DNA of 64,000 bases, from contig JALDRJ010000002.1 in NCBI GenBank assembly GCA_031315865.1, positions 2,392,001-2,456,000 on the forward strand, written 5' to 3'. The DNA is from Nitrospirales bacterium (GTDB lineage Bacteria; Nitrospirota; Nitrospiria; Nitrospirales; UBA8639). Shown piece after piece: positions 27,267 through 36,377 of this stretch. Made by a program: the position numbers and the translations under genes. Below the pieces are notes generated by a model. It was given only the letters and a program-made list of their open reading frames with translations, was not told where the DNA came from and ran no database searches. Each line of letters opens with the position of its first letter. The stretch's first letter is position 1.

Positions 27267-30257
27267 ATGCGTCACAAAAAGTACGTGTATTTTTATGGCG
27301 ATGGAAAAGCCGAGGGCAAAGGTACCATGAAAGAGCTCCTCGGAGGAAAAGGGGCGGGGTTGGCCGAGATGACGAACCTCAAGATCTCGGTTCCTCCGGG
27401 ATTTACGATTACTACCGACGCCTGTGTGGAGTATTTTCATAATAAAAAACGGTACCCACCCGGCATGTGGGATCAAACGCTCCACGGATTGACCCGTGTT
27501 GAGAAGTCCATGAAAGCCAAGCTAGGAAGTGTGGATAATCCTTTGCTCGTCTCGGTTCGGTCTGGGGCGCGGGCTTCCATGCCGGGCATGATGGACACGG
27601 TGTTAAACCTCGGGCTCAATGATCAAACCGTCCAGGGGCTTGCAAAAAAAACGGGGAACATGCGGTTTGCCGTCGATGCGTATCGTCGGTTCATCACGAT
27701 GTTTGGCAATGTAGTGATGAATGTTCCGAGAGAACGGTTTGAAGAGTTACTGGTGGAGACCAAGGCTCGGCATCAGGCCACGCATGATACGGATTTGTCC
27801 GTGGAAGCGCTCAACGACCTCGTCAATCGCTATACCCAACTCGTTCGTGAGGAAACCGGTCAAGACTTTCCCCAAGATCCTTTTGAACAGTTACGGATGT
27901 CGGTAAATGCGGTGTTTGAGTCCTGGTACGGAGACCGCGCTGTGACCTACCGGCGACTCTATGATATTCCCGATGAATGGGGGACCGCCGTGAATGTCGT
28001 CGCCATGGTCTTTGGGAACATGGGCGAAACCAGCGGCACGGGCGTTGCCTTTACGAGGAATCCCGCAACCGGAGAACCAGTCTTTTTCGGTGAATGTCTA
28101 TTGAACGCCCAAGGGGAGGATGTCGTCGCGGGTATTCGAACGCCCCTTCCCGTCTCCGCGCTCGAGGAAAAACTTCCGCAAGCGTACAAGGCGTTAATCG
28201 CAACTCAAAAGACCCTCGAAAAACATTATCGGGACATGTTGGACCTGGAATTTACGATTCAGGAAGGGAAGTTGTACATGCTGCAAACTCGCGTGGGCAA
28301 ACGCACGGGGATTGCAGCCGTGAGGATCGCCGTCGATATGGTTCGAAAAGGGTTGATCGACCGGCGGGAAGCCATCCAGCGCGTCGCTCCTGAACAACTT
28401 TCGCAATACTTGTATCCGATCTTCGAAAGCTCAGAGGAAGCCAAACATGAAGTCGTCGGCAAGGGGCTTCCGGCCGGACCGGGAGCGGCTGCGGGGAAAA
28501 TCGCCCTGACGCCGGATCGAGCGGTGGAAATGAAAAATCTTGGCGAGCGCGCTGTGCTCGTCCGTCAGGAAACGAGTCCAGACGATATTCACGGGATGCA
28601 CGCGGCCGAAGGGTTTTTGACGGCCAAAGGGGGAATGACTTCTCACGCGGCCGTCGTGGCCAGGCAAATGGGAAAAGTCTGCGTGGCCGGATGTGATGGG
28701 GTCGAGGTCTTGAAAAATAACAAAGTGCGGATGGGGGGACTCGTCCTCTCTGAAGGCGATTCCATTTCGCTGAACGGATTCACGGGCCAAGTCTATGCGG
28801 GAGATATCCCCGTCGTGGATTCAGAAGTGATTCAGGTGATTCAAGGGAAAATGGAAGCCTCCCAATCTGAGAAATACCAGTATTTTTTCACTCTCCTCAA
28901 ATGGGCTGATAGTTTTCGGACCCTGCGCGTCCGTTCAAACGCGGATGTGCCGGAACAGGCTCAGATCGCTAGAGGGTTTGGGGCTGAAGGCATCGGACTG
29001 TGTCGAACCGAGCATATGTTTTTTGCCGAAGATCGCGTCTCGATCATGCAGCAAATGATCCTGGCTTCATCCCGGGAGGATCGAGAGAAGTATCTTGAGC
29101 AGTTACTCCCATTACAAAAACAGGATTTCATCGGTCTGTACCGGGAAATGAAGGGATTTCCCGTGACGATCCGTCTTCTCGATCCGCCACTCCATGAATT
29201 TTTGCCGAAACGCGAACAGTTAATGGTTGATTTGGCTCGTCTGGAAGCCACGAATGGGAATCCTTTGGATATCCAGGAAAAACGGCAAATGCTGGCTCGA
29301 GTGGAGGAGTTGCATGAATTTAACCCCATGCTTGGATTACGGGGGTGCCGGCTTGGGATCACGATGCCGGAAATCACGCGCATGCAGATCCGGGCAATCT
29401 TCGAAGCGGCTTGTGAAGTGGCGAAAGAAGGGAAAAAGATCGTGCCGGAGATTATGATCCCGCTTGTCGGGATGGCCTCGGAAATGAAAGCTCAGAAAGA
29501 GCTGATCCGTGAAGTTGCCGACCAGACGATGGCGCAGTATGGGATGAAGTTGACCTATTTAGTCGGCACGATGATTGAGCTGCCGCGGGCGGCCGTGACG
29601 GCCGGACAAATCGCGCAAGATGCCGAGTTTTTCTCGTTCGGGACCAACGACCTCACGCAAACGATGTATGGATTTTCTCGTGATGATTCGGCCAAGTTCA
29701 CCTCGTTCTACATGGATCGTCAAGATCGCTGTCCGGTCTGTCAACGCACGAATGTCGACTGGAAAAAGATGGTCTGCCGAATGTGTAAGGCGACGATCGA
29801 TCGCAAGGCCGACAATATCCTGGACTTTGATCCCTTTGCGACGCTGGATCAGGAGGGCGTGGGAGCCATGATGGCTTGGGCCATTCGTGCTGGCAGAGAA
29901 ACACGTCCGAACATTAAACTGGGAATTTGCGGTGAGCATGGGGGCGATCCGAGTTCTGTGGAATTTTGCCATAAGCTGGGACTCAATTATGTCAGTTGCT
30001 CGCCTTATCGCGTGCCGATCGCCAGATTGGCGGCGGCGCAAGTGGCCGCCGCGACGCTCGACGTGAAACCGAAAAAGGGGGCAAGCGCTTCACCGAAAAA
30101 ACCGCGGACGAATCAGAAACGCCAAGTCGCTGCGCAAGCGAAAGTCAAGGCGAAACCAAAAACGCAAGCCAAAGTTAAAACCCCAGCGAAAAAGAAAGTC
30201 ACGGCACGGGCAGCGTCGTCTCCCGTTCGTTCCAGAAAATCGTCATCTCGCCGGTGA
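27267..30257 (+). CDS. ppdK: Pyruvate,phosphate dikinase with Cys4 insertion and basic tail
   Basis: Interconverts pyruvate, ATP and phosphate with PEP, AMP and pyrophosphate; in organisms with the reductive TCA cycle it makes PEP from pyruvate. The N-terminal ATP-grasp part begins GGKGAGLAEM, the phosphohistidine is H460 in GGMTSHAAVVAR, and the C-terminal PEP domain has the catalytic Cys888 in GICGEHGGDP. Two features are unusual: an insertion of about 25 residues with C822-X2-C825-X11-C837-X2-C840, and about 90 extra C-terminal residues rich in Lys, Ala and Ser. Total 996 residues against about 870-900 usually. Confidence 0.95.
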   Translation: MRHKKYVYFYGDGKAEGKGTMKELLGGKGAGLAEMTNLKISVPPGFTITTDACVEYFHNKKRYPPGMWDQTLHGLTRVEKSMKAKLGSVDNPLLVSVRSGARASMPGMMDTVLNLGLNDQTVQGLAKKTGNMRFAVDAYRRFITMFGNVVMNVPRERFEELLVETKARHQATHDTDLSVEALNDLVNRYTQLVREETGQDFPQDPFEQLRMSVNAVFESWYGDRAVTYRRLYDIPDEWGTAVNVVAMVFGNMGETSGTGVAFTRNPATGEPVFFGECLLNAQGEDVVAGIRTPLPVSALEEKLPQAYKALIATQKTLEKHYRDMLDLEFTIQEGKLYMLQTRVGKRTGIAAVRIAVDMVRKGLIDRREAIQRVAPEQLSQYLYPIFESSEEAKHEVVGKGLPAGPGAAAGKIALTPDRAVEMKNLGERAVLVRQETSPDDIHGMHAAEGFLTAKGGMTSHAAVVARQMGKVCVAGCDGVEVLKNNKVRMGGLVLSEGDSISLNGFTGQVYAGDIPVVDSEVIQVIQGKMEASQSEKYQYFFTLLKWADSFRTLRVRSNADVPEQAQIARGFGAEGIGLCRTEHMFFAEDRVSIMQQMILASSREDREKYLEQLLPLQKQDFIGLYREMKGFPVTIRLLDPPLHEFLPKREQLMVDLARLEATNGNPLDIQEKRQMLARVEELHEFNPMLGLRGCRLGITMPEITRMQIRAIFEAACEVAKEGKKIVPEIMIPLVGMASEMKAQKELIREVADQTMAQYGMKLTYLVGTMIELPRAAVTAGQIAQDAEFFSFGTNDLTQTMYGFSRDDSAKFTSFYMDRQDRCPVCQRTNVDWKKMVCRMCKATIDRKADNILDFDPFATLDQEGVGAMMAWAIRAGRETRPNIKLGICGEHGGDPSSVEFCHKLGLNYVSCSPYRVPIARLAAAQVAAATLDVKPKKGASASPKKPRTNQKRQVAAQAKVKAKPKTQAKVKTPAKKKVTARAASSPVRSRKSSSRR

Positions 30258-31408
30258 AGGAGCCTTCTCAAGATCTTTCCTGCATGAAGCGAGCCCTTCG
30301 CCTGGCTGCGAAGGGGAAGGGCTCCACGAGTCCCAATCCCATGGTCGGTGCTGTTGTGGTTCAACGTCATCGAATCGTGGGGCACGGCTACCACCGCCGG
30401 GCCGGCGGCCCCCATGCCGAAGTCATTGCCCTCAAGAAGGCTGGTGTGGGAGCCAGAAATGCGACGCTCTACGTCACGCTTGAGCCCTGCTGCCATACGG
30501 CAAAACGAACTCCCCCTTGCGTTCCAGCCATTCAGTCTGCGGGAGTGACGCGCGTCGTCGTGGCCATGCCGGACCCGAATCCCAAGGTTCAGGGAGCAGG
30601 CATCCGGCAACTCCGGCAAGCCGGCATTCGTGTCGATGTGGGGTGTTTACGCAAGGCCGCAGAAGAGCTGAATCAAGCCTATGTGCAGTGGATTACGACC
30701 GGATATCCGTTCGTCACGCTCAAAGGAGCGATGACGCTGGATGGCAAGATCGCAACCTCCACCGGCGAGTCCAAATGGATAACTGGCGAAGAGTCCCGAC
30801 GGCAAGTACATCTTCTGCGAAGCCAAGTCGATGCCATCCTGGTGGGGGTGGAGACCGTACTCAAAGATGATCCTTCGCTGAGTAGCCGGGAGGCTGATCG
30901 CGACCGACGATCGTCACATGTCCGGCAGCCGGTTCGGGTGGTCTTAGACAGTCACCTGCGTACTCCCCTGAAGGCGAAGGTTTTCCGTTGGCCCCTCGAA
31001 CAACCGACGATCGTATGTACGTCCTCGCAGGCTTCACTGTCGAAAATCGCCCGTCTTCAAAAGGCAGGCGTGAATGTTCTGATCGTGCCTCAGCGACGAG
31101 GCGTTTTATCACTGGCCGCCTGTTTCAAAAAACTGGGACGTATGGGAATCACGAGCCTGTTGATCGAGGGGGGAGGGCGGGTCAACGCGTCTGCCTTGCG
31201 AGAGGGGGTCGTGAATGACATGCGGCTGTACATGGCTCCGAAACTGCTGGGCGGGGATGATTCCGTGAATCTTCTGGCGGGACGATCTCCGAAGCGTCTC
31301 AGTCACGCCATCTCGATCCAGGATGTCACGTTTCACCGTATCGGTCAGGACTTCTTGATTACCGGACGCTGCCCGGACACTATCTATCAAAATATGTCAA
31401 AACGATGA
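30254..31408 (+). CDS. ribD: Bifunctional riboflavin deaminase/reductase RibD
   Basis: Carries out the second and third steps of riboflavin synthesis. The N-terminal deaminase has the zinc motifs HAEVIALKKAG and PCCHTAKRTPPC, and the C-terminal reductase starts at VTLKGAMTLDGKIAT and includes LLIEGGGRVNASAL. The start GTG at 30254 overlaps the ppdK stop as GTGA, so translation is probably coupled; an ATG at 30284 is a possible alternative. 384 residues is normal. No FMN riboswitch is visible, in keeping with its place downstream of ppdK. Confidence 0.95.
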   Translation: MKEPSQDLSCMKRALRLAAKGKGSTSPNPMVGAVVVQRHRIVGHGYHRRAGGPHAEVIALKKAGVGARNATLYVTLEPCCHTAKRTPPCVPAIQSAGVTRVVVAMPDPNPKVQGAGIRQLRQAGIRVDVGCLRKAAEELNQAYVQWITTGYPFVTLKGAMTLDGKIATSTGESKWITGEESRRQVHLLRSQVDAILVGVETVLKDDPSLSSREADRDRRSSHVRQPVRVVLDSHLRTPLKAKVFRWPLEQPTIVCTSSQASLSKIARLQKAGVNVLIVPQRRGVLSLAACFKKLGRMGITSLLIEGGGRVNASALREGVVNDMRLYMAPKLLGGDDSVNLLAGRSPKRLSHAISIQDVTFHRIGQDFLITGRCPDTIYQNMSKR

Positions 31409-31587
31409 TTTCAGGATTTGCCGGTCATTGGATTGTCATGCCTGCCGGTAGTAGACAAAAACGTTGAGCTATGCCATAACCTCATGATGTCTGCCGTGAT
31501 TTAAGTTTGTCATGTTCACGACCGACTACAGAATGACCAGAACACTCTCTTGCACTCCCAGACAACAGGGTTCGTAAGGCAAAAAGT

Positions 31588-32577
31588 ATGACCGTTCGCA
31601 CCGCCGTCATCATCCCGTATTTTCAGCGAAAAGAAGGCGTGCTGAAAAAATGTGTGACCTCGGCCATCGAACAAAAAAACGTCGATGAGTATGAAATTAT
31701 CGTCGTCGATGATGTCTCGCCCGTGACTCCGGAATCGGAATTGAAAGATCTGCTCAAGAGTCACCCTGAAAAAATTCGCATCATCAAACAAGAAAAAAAC
31801 ATGAAGCAAGGGCGCGCTCGAAACCGGGCACTTGATGAGTTGCGGCCGGAAACGGAATACGTGGCCTTTCTCGATTCCGACGATGTGTGGACGGACGATC
31901 ATTTGGCCAACGCCATGTTCGCGCTCGACAAGGGATATGACTATTATTTTACGGACCACTATCAGTTGAATCAGGACATTTCGGCCTTTGAGCGATCGAA
32001 GAAAATTACGATCGAGGACCATCCGCTGGTTGAGGGCACCGACTGGCTGCGGGTGTTCAACGGCGACCTGTTCACCCAGATTATCGTCGGCAACCTCATC
32101 GGGCAGTCCACGCTGGTGTACCGCGCGAAGAAATTTCCCACGATACGGTACCCGATCGAATTTACGATTACGGGGGAAGAATATCTGTTCTGGATGGACC
32201 TCGCGAAAGCCACGGATAAAGTCGTGTTTTCGACCAAATGCGAATGCCGGTACGGCGAAGGATTAAACGTCTACTCAGCCACGATGTGGGGACATGAGCG
32301 GGCCATCGAAAAAATTTATGACGACATGCGGTACCGCAAACAGATCTTCGCCCGGTATGAGCTCAACGAGCTTGAACGCAACGAGCTCAATCAGCGCATT
32401 CGCGCCTTACGGGAACAGTTTGTCCGGGAAGTTCTGCATCGACTGACTCACCGCATGCCGATCAAAAAAGACGAATTCATGAAGTTTATCAAAATGGACC
32501 CGCAAGCCCTGCTTGCCTTCATTCCCGGCACCTTCTCCGCGGTGGTCTCCATGGTGAAAAATCGGATCGGTGGATAA
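31588..32577 (+). CDS. Glycosyltransferase family 2
   Basis: A 329-residue GT-A fold transferase. The N-terminus VIIPYFQRKEG, the nucleotide-binding VVDDVSP and the metal-binding DSDDVW motif at about residue 95 are typical of family 2. Substrate cannot be told from sequence. It stands alone, without other polysaccharide genes nearby. The C-terminal 70 residues are charged and helical and could mediate membrane or partner contacts. Confidence 0.85.
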   Translation: MTVRTAVIIPYFQRKEGVLKKCVTSAIEQKNVDEYEIIVVDDVSPVTPESELKDLLKSHPEKIRIIKQEKNMKQGRARNRALDELRPETEYVAFLDSDDVWTDDHLANAMFALDKGYDYYFTDHYQLNQDISAFERSKKITIEDHPLVEGTDWLRVFNGDLFTQIIVGNLIGQSTLVYRAKKFPTIRYPIEFTITGEEYLFWMDLAKATDKVVFSTKCECRYGEGLNVYSATMWGHERAIEKIYDDMRYRKQIFARYELNELERNELNQRIRALREQFVREVLHRLTHRMPIKKDEFMKFIKMDPQALLAFIPGTFSAVVSMVKNRIGG

Positions 32578-32799
32578 CGTACGCTCTCGGATCACCTGAA
32601 CGCCCCATTCTCTTCTTACTCTTTTCCGAATCCTAACTCTGATCTTCATAATGAAGAGTTCGAACATTGTATGCTAAGAATCTGAGGCTATGGGTTGTTT
32701 GTTTGGCATGATTGGATGCGGCAGTGGGCATTTTCCTGGATATTCGGTAATATGTGAGAATTCTTAAAGAGATCGAAATACCCATAGAAGGTCATTACG

Positions 32800-33075
32800 A
32801 TGAACTCACTCACGCATGGCAAGAACACTTCGGCAGTTGAAGTGACGAATATTTCTGTGCACGGCGTCTGGCTCTTGTCTCATGGCAAAGAGTTGTTCAT
32901 GTCTTATGAAGATTTCCCTTGGTTTCAAGAGCAAGCCGTCAAGGCTATAGTGAATGTTGAAGAAATCTCGAACGGTCATTTCTACTGGCCTGAAATAGAT
33001 GTTGACTTAACCGAGGAGATTATTGACCATCCAGAGCGTTTTCCGCTTAAGGCGAAAATCTCGCGGCTGAGCTAA
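32800..33075 (+). CDS. DUF2442 domain protein
   Basis: A 91-residue protein with the DUF2442 pattern VTNISVHGVWLL, FPWFQEQAVKAI and HFYWPEIDVDL. The family is widespread and often found near DUF4160 or toxin-antitoxin genes; no such partner is seen here. AGAAGG lies upstream of the ATG. The function is unknown. Confidence 0.82.
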   Translation: MNSLTHGKNTSAVEVTNISVHGVWLLSHGKELFMSYEDFPWFQEQAVKAIVNVEEISNGHFYWPEIDVDLTEEIIDHPERFPLKAKISRLS

Positions 33076-33142
33076 TCTCGTATCTCACAACGGGCAAGAT
33101 AGTACGGTTGAGTGAAGACTTTGTGCTGTGAGGGAAGAAGGT

Positions 33143-34447
33143 ATGTTTTTCAAATTTCTTCTCATCCTCCTAGGCCTTCTCTGTGTCATACCTTTCCCTG
33201 GAATTGCAGGGAAAGCTGTTGCCACTTCTCAATACGATCAGGAAACTTTTGGTTCGCTCCCCTCTCTTGTGCAGCACTATCTCACGGCTCCGACGAGTGA
33301 GTCCGCCGAATTGCTGCTGCCTCAAATCCTGAATCATCCGGACGCGACGATTCCCGCCGTATCGAAGATTATTCAGCAATCACGACGTGACGATCAGCAG
33401 CCTGTCGGCTCACACCCTTCGCAAGACATCACGGTCCGTGGCCGTTCGTATTCGTATAGTTTGTATGTCCCGCCTTCCTACGACCCGGCCAAAGCCTACC
33501 CGTTGATCGTGTGTCTCCATGGCGCGGGCTTTACGGGAGAAGGCTATTTAGATCGCTGGGTGCCGCGCTTGGAGGATCGATACATTCTGGTCTGCCCGAC
33601 GATGTCCATGGGCGCGTGGTGGCGACGATCGGCGGAGGAGTTGATTCTGGCGATCATCCAAACGATCCAACGACGTTATCATGTGGATGCGGACCGGATT
33701 TTTCTGTCCGGGATGTCGAATGGCGGAATCGGAGCCTGGATTATCGGTATGCATCACGCCGATCTCTTCGCCGGCATTGCTCCGATGGCTGGCGGGATTG
33801 ACGATGTGCTCTTTCCGTTCCTGGAGAATCTACGGCTCACCTCGGTCTACGTGATTCATGGAGTGCATGATCAGGTTATGCCGGTGAGTCTAAGCCGGTC
33901 GCTCGTGGATGATATGGGCAAACGGGGGATCGAGCATGTCTACCGGGAACATACCTTTACCCATCCGCATGCGGGTGGGCATTTTTTCCCGCGGGAAGAA
34001 CTGCCGGCGCTCGTCTCATGGTTTGACCGGCAGACCCGGCGGCCCATCTCCCGGAACGTATCGGTCATTCGCGATGCGACGCATCTGTCGAGTTTCAGTT
34101 GGGTCCAGATCGATGCCACCAGTCAGATCGCTGCGTTTTCGGAAAACCTCATCGATAAGCGCGATGCTTTGATCGCTGAAAAGGTTTACGCCACGCTCAC
34201 GGCTGACATCCCCTCGCCGAATCACATCGTCGTCACGACTGAGCATGTCCGTCGCTATTCACTGTTTTTACACGACGCATTGGTCGATTTTTCCAGGCCG
34301 GTGAAGGTGGAGACGAACGGTCAACTTTCATTTGAAGGGATCGTGACGCCATCTCTGGAGGCGCTTCTTCAAGAGGCGCGACGCCGGCAGGACCCTGCTC
34401 GTTTGTTTCCGGTGAAGCTCACGATCGATGTTGAGGGGGGCTGTTGA
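33143..34447 (+). CDS. Secreted alpha/beta hydrolase, ended inside a repeat
   Basis: A 434-residue exported esterase-like hydrolase. A signal peptide (FFKFLLILLGLLCVIPFPGIAG) is followed by an alpha/beta hydrolase domain with nucleophile motif GMSNGGIGAW, an acid segment YVIHGVHDQVMP and a likely catalytic His near HPHAGGHFFP. It resembles prolyl-oligopeptidase or PHB-depolymerase-type esterases. I start at the ATG at 33143, after AGAAGG; a GTG at 33128 is in frame. The last codons and the TGA stop lie inside repeat copy 2 (from 34437), so the native C-terminus may have been altered by that insertion. Confidence 0.8.
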   Translation: MFFKFLLILLGLLCVIPFPGIAGKAVATSQYDQETFGSLPSLVQHYLTAPTSESAELLLPQILNHPDATIPAVSKIIQQSRRDDQQPVGSHPSQDITVRGRSYSYSLYVPPSYDPAKAYPLIVCLHGAGFTGEGYLDRWVPRLEDRYILVCPTMSMGAWWRRSAEELILAIIQTIQRRYHVDADRIFLSGMSNGGIGAWIIGMHHADLFAGIAPMAGGIDDVLFPFLENLRLTSVYVIHGVHDQVMPVSLSRSLVDDMGKRGIEHVYREHTFTHPHAGGHFFPREELPALVSWFDRQTRRPISRNVSVIRDATHLSSFSWVQIDATSQIAAFSENLIDKRDALIAEKVYATLTADIPSPNHIVVTTEHVRRYSLFLHDALVDFSRPVKVETNGQLSFEGIVTPSLEALLQEARRRQDPARLFPVKLTIDVEGGC

Positions 34448-34716
34448 AAAAAGCCCCAGCGGTGTTCTCGTCATTTTGCCGTACTCACGTCGAGAGCGCA
34501 TCCCTGACAGACTTCAGTACGCAAGGGTACACTCTTTGCGAAGTACGACGATAACTCCTTGGTGAATCCTTGAATCGGCTCGAGCCAGTACGCTCCGCGC
34601 GTCAAAATGCCTGCGGCCTTGCTGAACGGACTTTTTTGAACCGCCCCGAATCTGCTGGGGTATAATGTCGTTCTGAGGAAATATTGTCGTTGAATAACTT
34701 TATTATTCAACGCCCC
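34437..34716 (-). repeat. MITE-like dispersed repeat, copy 2
   Basis: About 280 bp. The left end is GGGGCTGTTGAAAAAA; the right end read inward is GGGGCGTTGAATAATAAAG, so the ends are imperfect inverted repeats. Flanks TGAGG and TGAAG (34432-34436, 34718-34722) may be a decayed 5-bp duplication. The core 34477-34649 is identical to 55111-55283 of copy 3, in reverse orientation, at 172 of 173 positions. The right part holds an 8-bp stem (TTGAATAA/TTATTCAA). Confidence 0.88.
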
Positions 34717-34745
34717 CTGAAGAGGGGAACGAGTAAGGCTGATTT

Positions 34746-35621
34746 CTAGGATGCGCTTGTGTGTGATGTTTGGCAATGTTGCCGCCGCACTTCGAGCGCT
34801 TCGGGCATCCATTCCTGGAATTGCCGGATTCTCGTGGTATGACTGGGATGGGTGGACATGAATTCTGACGGTTGTTTGCCTTGGCTCATCTGTCCCATCC
34901 GCTCCCAGAGTTTTGGCGCTTCAGTCGGGTCGAAACAGGCGCGTGCGACGAATAAGAGGCCCATATAATCGGCTTCCGACTCATGATCGCGGGAAAAGGG
35001 CAGCATGATGCCATATTGCGCGCCGACCCCAAGCGCTCCCAGGACCATCCGTTGCGTATTGTAGTCCAGGTCCCCAAGGGCGACGCTGGCAGCCATCGAC
35101 CCGATCTGCATGAGTTTTTGATGGGCCATGCGTTCGGCGCCGTGCCGGGCAATGGCATGAGCAATTTCATGCCCCATCACAATCGCTAATCCATCGGCAT
35201 TTTTGGCCACGGGAAGCAAGCCCGTGTAGACGGCGGTCTTGCCTCCCGGCAGCGCAAAGGCGTTAGCTTGCTGGGATTGAATCACGTTGAATTCCCATTG
35301 AAACCCCGGATCGACATCACCGGCGGCCTGAGCCAGTTTTCGGCCAATCCCACGGACCAAATCCACCACTTCACCCTGTGGAACGACTTGAGACTCACTG
35401 AGAATTTGTTGGTAGGACTGAAGCCCGAGGGCCATCTCCTGTTCACGGTTGATGTCGACGAGTTGAGAGCGTCCGGTAATCGGGACGGTTTCCTGGTTCG
35501 ATACGTAATAATACAGGCCATAGCAGGCAAACAAGATGATCGGAATCAGCCGCATCTTGAGACTCATGCGAGGCCGGCGCTGCTGCGGAAAGCGTTCCCG
35601 CCCTAACCCACCGAATGGCAT
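34746..35621 (-). CDS. M48 family metalloprotease
   Basis: A 291-residue membrane-anchored zinc protease of the HtpX/LoiP/BepA type involved in envelope quality control. One N-terminal helix (about residues 24-40: LIPIILFACYGLYYYV) anchors it. The zinc motif HEIAHAIARHG and the downstream third-ligand segment ESEADYMGLLFVARA are present. No tetratricopeptide extension is present, unlike BepA. Its stop is 30 bases from repeat copy 2. Confidence 0.9.
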   Translation of the reverse strand: MPFGGLGRERFPQQRRPRMSLKMRLIPIILFACYGLYYYVSNQETVPITGRSQLVDINREQEMALGLQSYQQILSESQVVPQGEVVDLVRGIGRKLAQAAGDVDPGFQWEFNVIQSQQANAFALPGGKTAVYTGLLPVAKNADGLAIVMGHEIAHAIARHGAERMAHQKLMQIGSMAASVALGDLDYNTQRMVLGALGVGAQYGIMLPFSRDHESEADYMGLLFVARACFDPTEAPKLWERMGQMSQGKQPSEFMSTHPSHTTRIRQFQEWMPEALEVRRQHCQTSHTSAS

Positions 35622-35671
35622 CAGTTTTTCTCCTGCGTAAATAGGCTGTCAGTAAGGTCGGGACGTCTGGT

Positions 35672-36103
35672 CTATCCCGTCGGAATGCGAATCTTCTGAC
35701 CTGGGTATATCAAGTCCGGATTCTTGATAACCTCCCGATTGGCTTCGAAAATTTTGGGATAGTCCATCGCATTGCCCAGAAATTTCTTGGCGATGGCTGA
35801 CAGGGTATCACCTTTCTCGATGACATAATATTCAACCTTGGCGGTCTGGGCTGGCGCCTTCACGTTGCCCGCGGCGACGTCCGTTACCCCTTTGACATTG
35901 CCTGCCAGCAGCACGGCCTTTTCCATGGCATCGGCGCTGTCCGCGTTGCCGGAGAGGCTGACTTTGCCTTCTTGGAACTCGACATGCAGATCCTTGATGC
36001 CGGGATTGCGTGATTCGATATGTTCCTTGATTTTCTCCGCCGGTTCATCGCCGCTGCCGAAAATTTTTTCTCCGATGTCTTTTACGAAATCAAACAGTCC
36101 CAT
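35672..36103 (-). CDS. BON-LysM protein (YgaU/Kbp type)
   Basis: A 143-residue protein with a BON domain (about residues 20-80, VSLSGNADSADAMEKAVLLAGN) and a C-terminal LysM domain (VIEKGDTLSAIAKKFLG through YPGQKIRIP). The same layout is found in E. coli Kbp, a potassium-binding protein, and no signal peptide is seen, so a cytoplasmic role is likely. AGGAGG precedes the start. Confidence 0.9.
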   Translation of the reverse strand: MGLFDFVKDIGEKIFGSGDEPAEKIKEHIESRNPGIKDLHVEFQEGKVSLSGNADSADAMEKAVLLAGNVKGVTDVAAGNVKAPAQTAKVEYYVIEKGDTLSAIAKKFLGNAMDYPKIFEANREVIKNPDLIYPGQKIRIPTG

Positions 36104-36377
36104 TTGAAGACCTCCTGGTTGATGGAAGGGTATGAACCCTATGAACTTACATGAACGAATGCTTGCCGTTCAGGCTCTCAGGCTCAATGATCGAATCAGG
36201 ACAAAGACTGTGGAAGTATCGTTAAGAGAGGGGACTTACGACAGAAATTCAAATGCGTTCGTATGATAGCTGAAATGGTCAGGAAGAGAAAGATTGGCGG
36301 GCTGGTTTCGCAACGATATACGGGCAGGCCGTCTGATGAACACCGGCTGCGTAAAACGTGAGAGAAGTTGAGCCGGA

